In this document: piece by piece, positions 13,379 to 14,160 of the stretch | Layout: each line of letters starts with the position of its first letter | Position numbering within the stretch: the first letter of the stretch is position 1 | Assembly: GCA_934255435.1 (NCBI GenBank) | Contig: CAKQNZ010000044.1 | Coordinates: 1-14,160, forward strand | Length of the DNA stretch: 14,160 nucleotides | Direction of reading: 5' to 3' | Origin: an uncultured Clostridia bacterium | GTDB lineage: Bacteria > Bacillota > Clostridia > Peptostreptococcales > Anaerovoracaceae | Position numbers and translations under genes: made by a program | Notes under the pieces: generated by a model | Seen by the model: the letters and a program-made list of their open reading frames with translations, nothing else | What the model was told of the DNA's origin: nothing | Databases searched by the model: none

Positions 13379-14160
13379 ATGTCACTAAAATTCTGTTCTT
13401 TCGCCAGTGGCAGCAGTGGCAACTGCTACATGGTGAAAAACGATAAAACAGCATTGCTTATAGATGCCGGGATCTCCGGCAAGCGGATATTCAGCGGTCT
13501 GGACGAGACGGACACGCCTTACGAAAGTGTAGATGGGCTACTGATCACTCACGAACACATCGACCACGTAAAGAGTATCCCTATAGTAACGAAAAAACTC
13601 CCCAATGTGCTGGCATACGCCAATGAGCTGACCTGGGAAAATATCGAGCGTCCGGTAGCTGAGGAAAAGCGCAGGACTTTCCTCACCGGCGAGGATTTTG
13701 CCATAGCAGATTTCAGGATCAGACCATTCAGCGTGCCCCATGACGCTGCTGACCCGGTGGGATTTTCCATATACTGCGATGGCAGGCAGATAAGTATCGT
13801 CACAGACGTGGGCTACATAACGGATGAGATCTTCGAGGAGATCACCGATGCAGATCTGCTGGTGCTGGAGGCCAACCACGAGAAGGAGATCCTGCTGATG
13901 GGCAGCTATCCCTATGCCCTCAAACGGCGTATCCTGGGGGACAGCGGACACTTGTCAAATGTGTCGGCGGGGGAATGCCTCTGCGCTCTTGTAAAGGCGA
14001 AGAACAAGGTCCGCCAGGTGATCCTGGGGCACCTCAGCAAGGAAAACAACGACCCATCGGTGGCTATGCTGGCGATACGCAACACACTCATCGAGCAGAA
14101 CATCATACCGGGCAAAGGTATCACGGTGGACGTGGCAATGCGGGACTGCTGCAGCCGCAT
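13379..14160 (+). CDS. MBL-fold metallo-hydrolase, YycJ/WalJ type, partial (3' end outside window)
   Basis: This metallo-beta-lactamase-fold hydrolase matches the YycJ (WalJ) group, often linked in Firmicutes to the WalRK region and proposed to act as an exonuclease or in DNA replication and cell wall control. It begins MSLKFCSFASGSSGNCYMV, the family hallmark. Metal ligands are visible in THEHIDH (H58, H60, D62, H63), VPHD, SIVTDVGY and ILGHLSKENN. About 260 codons are visible; the family is about 260-270 aa, so only the extreme C-terminus is missing. The ATG at 13379 follows AGGAG by 11 bases, somewhat long. walR and walK are not in the window; the gene starts its own transcript. The family call is firm, the biological role less so. 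Confidence 0.9.
   Translation, partial: MSLKFCSFASGSSGNCYMVKNDKTALLIDAGISGKRIFSGLDETDTPYESVDGLLITHEHIDHVKSIPIVTKKLPNVLAYANELTWENIERPVAEEKRRTFLTGEDFAIADFRIRPFSVPHDAADPVGFSIYCDGRQISIVTDVGYITDEIFEEITDADLLVLEANHEKEILLMGSYPYALKRRILGDSGHLSNVSAGECLCALVKAKNKVRQVILGHLSKENNDPSVAMLAIRNTLIEQNIIPGKGITVDVAMRDCCSR

Overview
The window looks like chromosomal DNA from an anaerobic, low-to-mid G+C Firmicute of the class Clostridia. The evidence is a ylxM-ffh pair, a Clostridia-type thiolase, a Crp/Fnr regulator next to a ferredoxin-like protein, a CmpB-type membrane protein, the paired DUF4130/radical SAM 'DNA metabolism' genes, a YycJ-type metallohydrolase, AGGAGG-type ribosome binding sites and sigma-A-like promoters. 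No tRNA, rRNA, insertion sequence, CRISPR array or phage gene was seen. The exact genus cannot be told from sequence reading alone.

Layout. Positions 1-1393 (minus) hold ffh (3' end outside the window) and its partner ylxM. Positions 1496-2985 (minus) hold a two-gene operon: a Crp/Fnr regulator followed, with a 4-base overlap, by a CmpB-like membrane protein. Divergent from it, 3071-4315 (plus) carries a PPOX-fold flavoprotein and a ferredoxin-like Fe-S protein. The 85-base divergent spacer has two candidate palindromic operators, so this looks like a small redox or nitrosative stress unit. A hairpin-rich convergent spacer leads to a monocistronic acetyl-CoA acetyltransferase (4565-5743, minus). 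Next come three co-oriented genes, surE, an isochorismatase-fold hydrolase and a DUF2156 protein (8320 down to 6054), the first two overlapping by ATGA.

Positions 8599-12231 (minus) are the most unusual part. A radical SAM protein and a DUF4130 protein form the known but uncharacterised pair thought to act in DNA repair or modification. Here the radical SAM protein has a large Gly-rich insertion in its middle and a clamp-binding-like motif at its end. Downstream is a sirtuin gene with its own promoter and a strongly structured leader that can form alternative hairpins. The sirtuin stop codon is fused to the start of a 30-codon ORF (8691-8599).

Positions 12462-13085 (minus) encode an iron-sulfur flavoprotein-like reductase. 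Its terminator overlaps the radical SAM promoter. A YycJ/WalJ-type metallohydrolase (13379 onward, plus) runs off the right edge.

No large undescribed system is obvious. The best candidates for follow-up are the modified radical SAM/DUF4130 pair with the adjacent sirtuin and coupled small ORF, and the sirtuin leader RNA.
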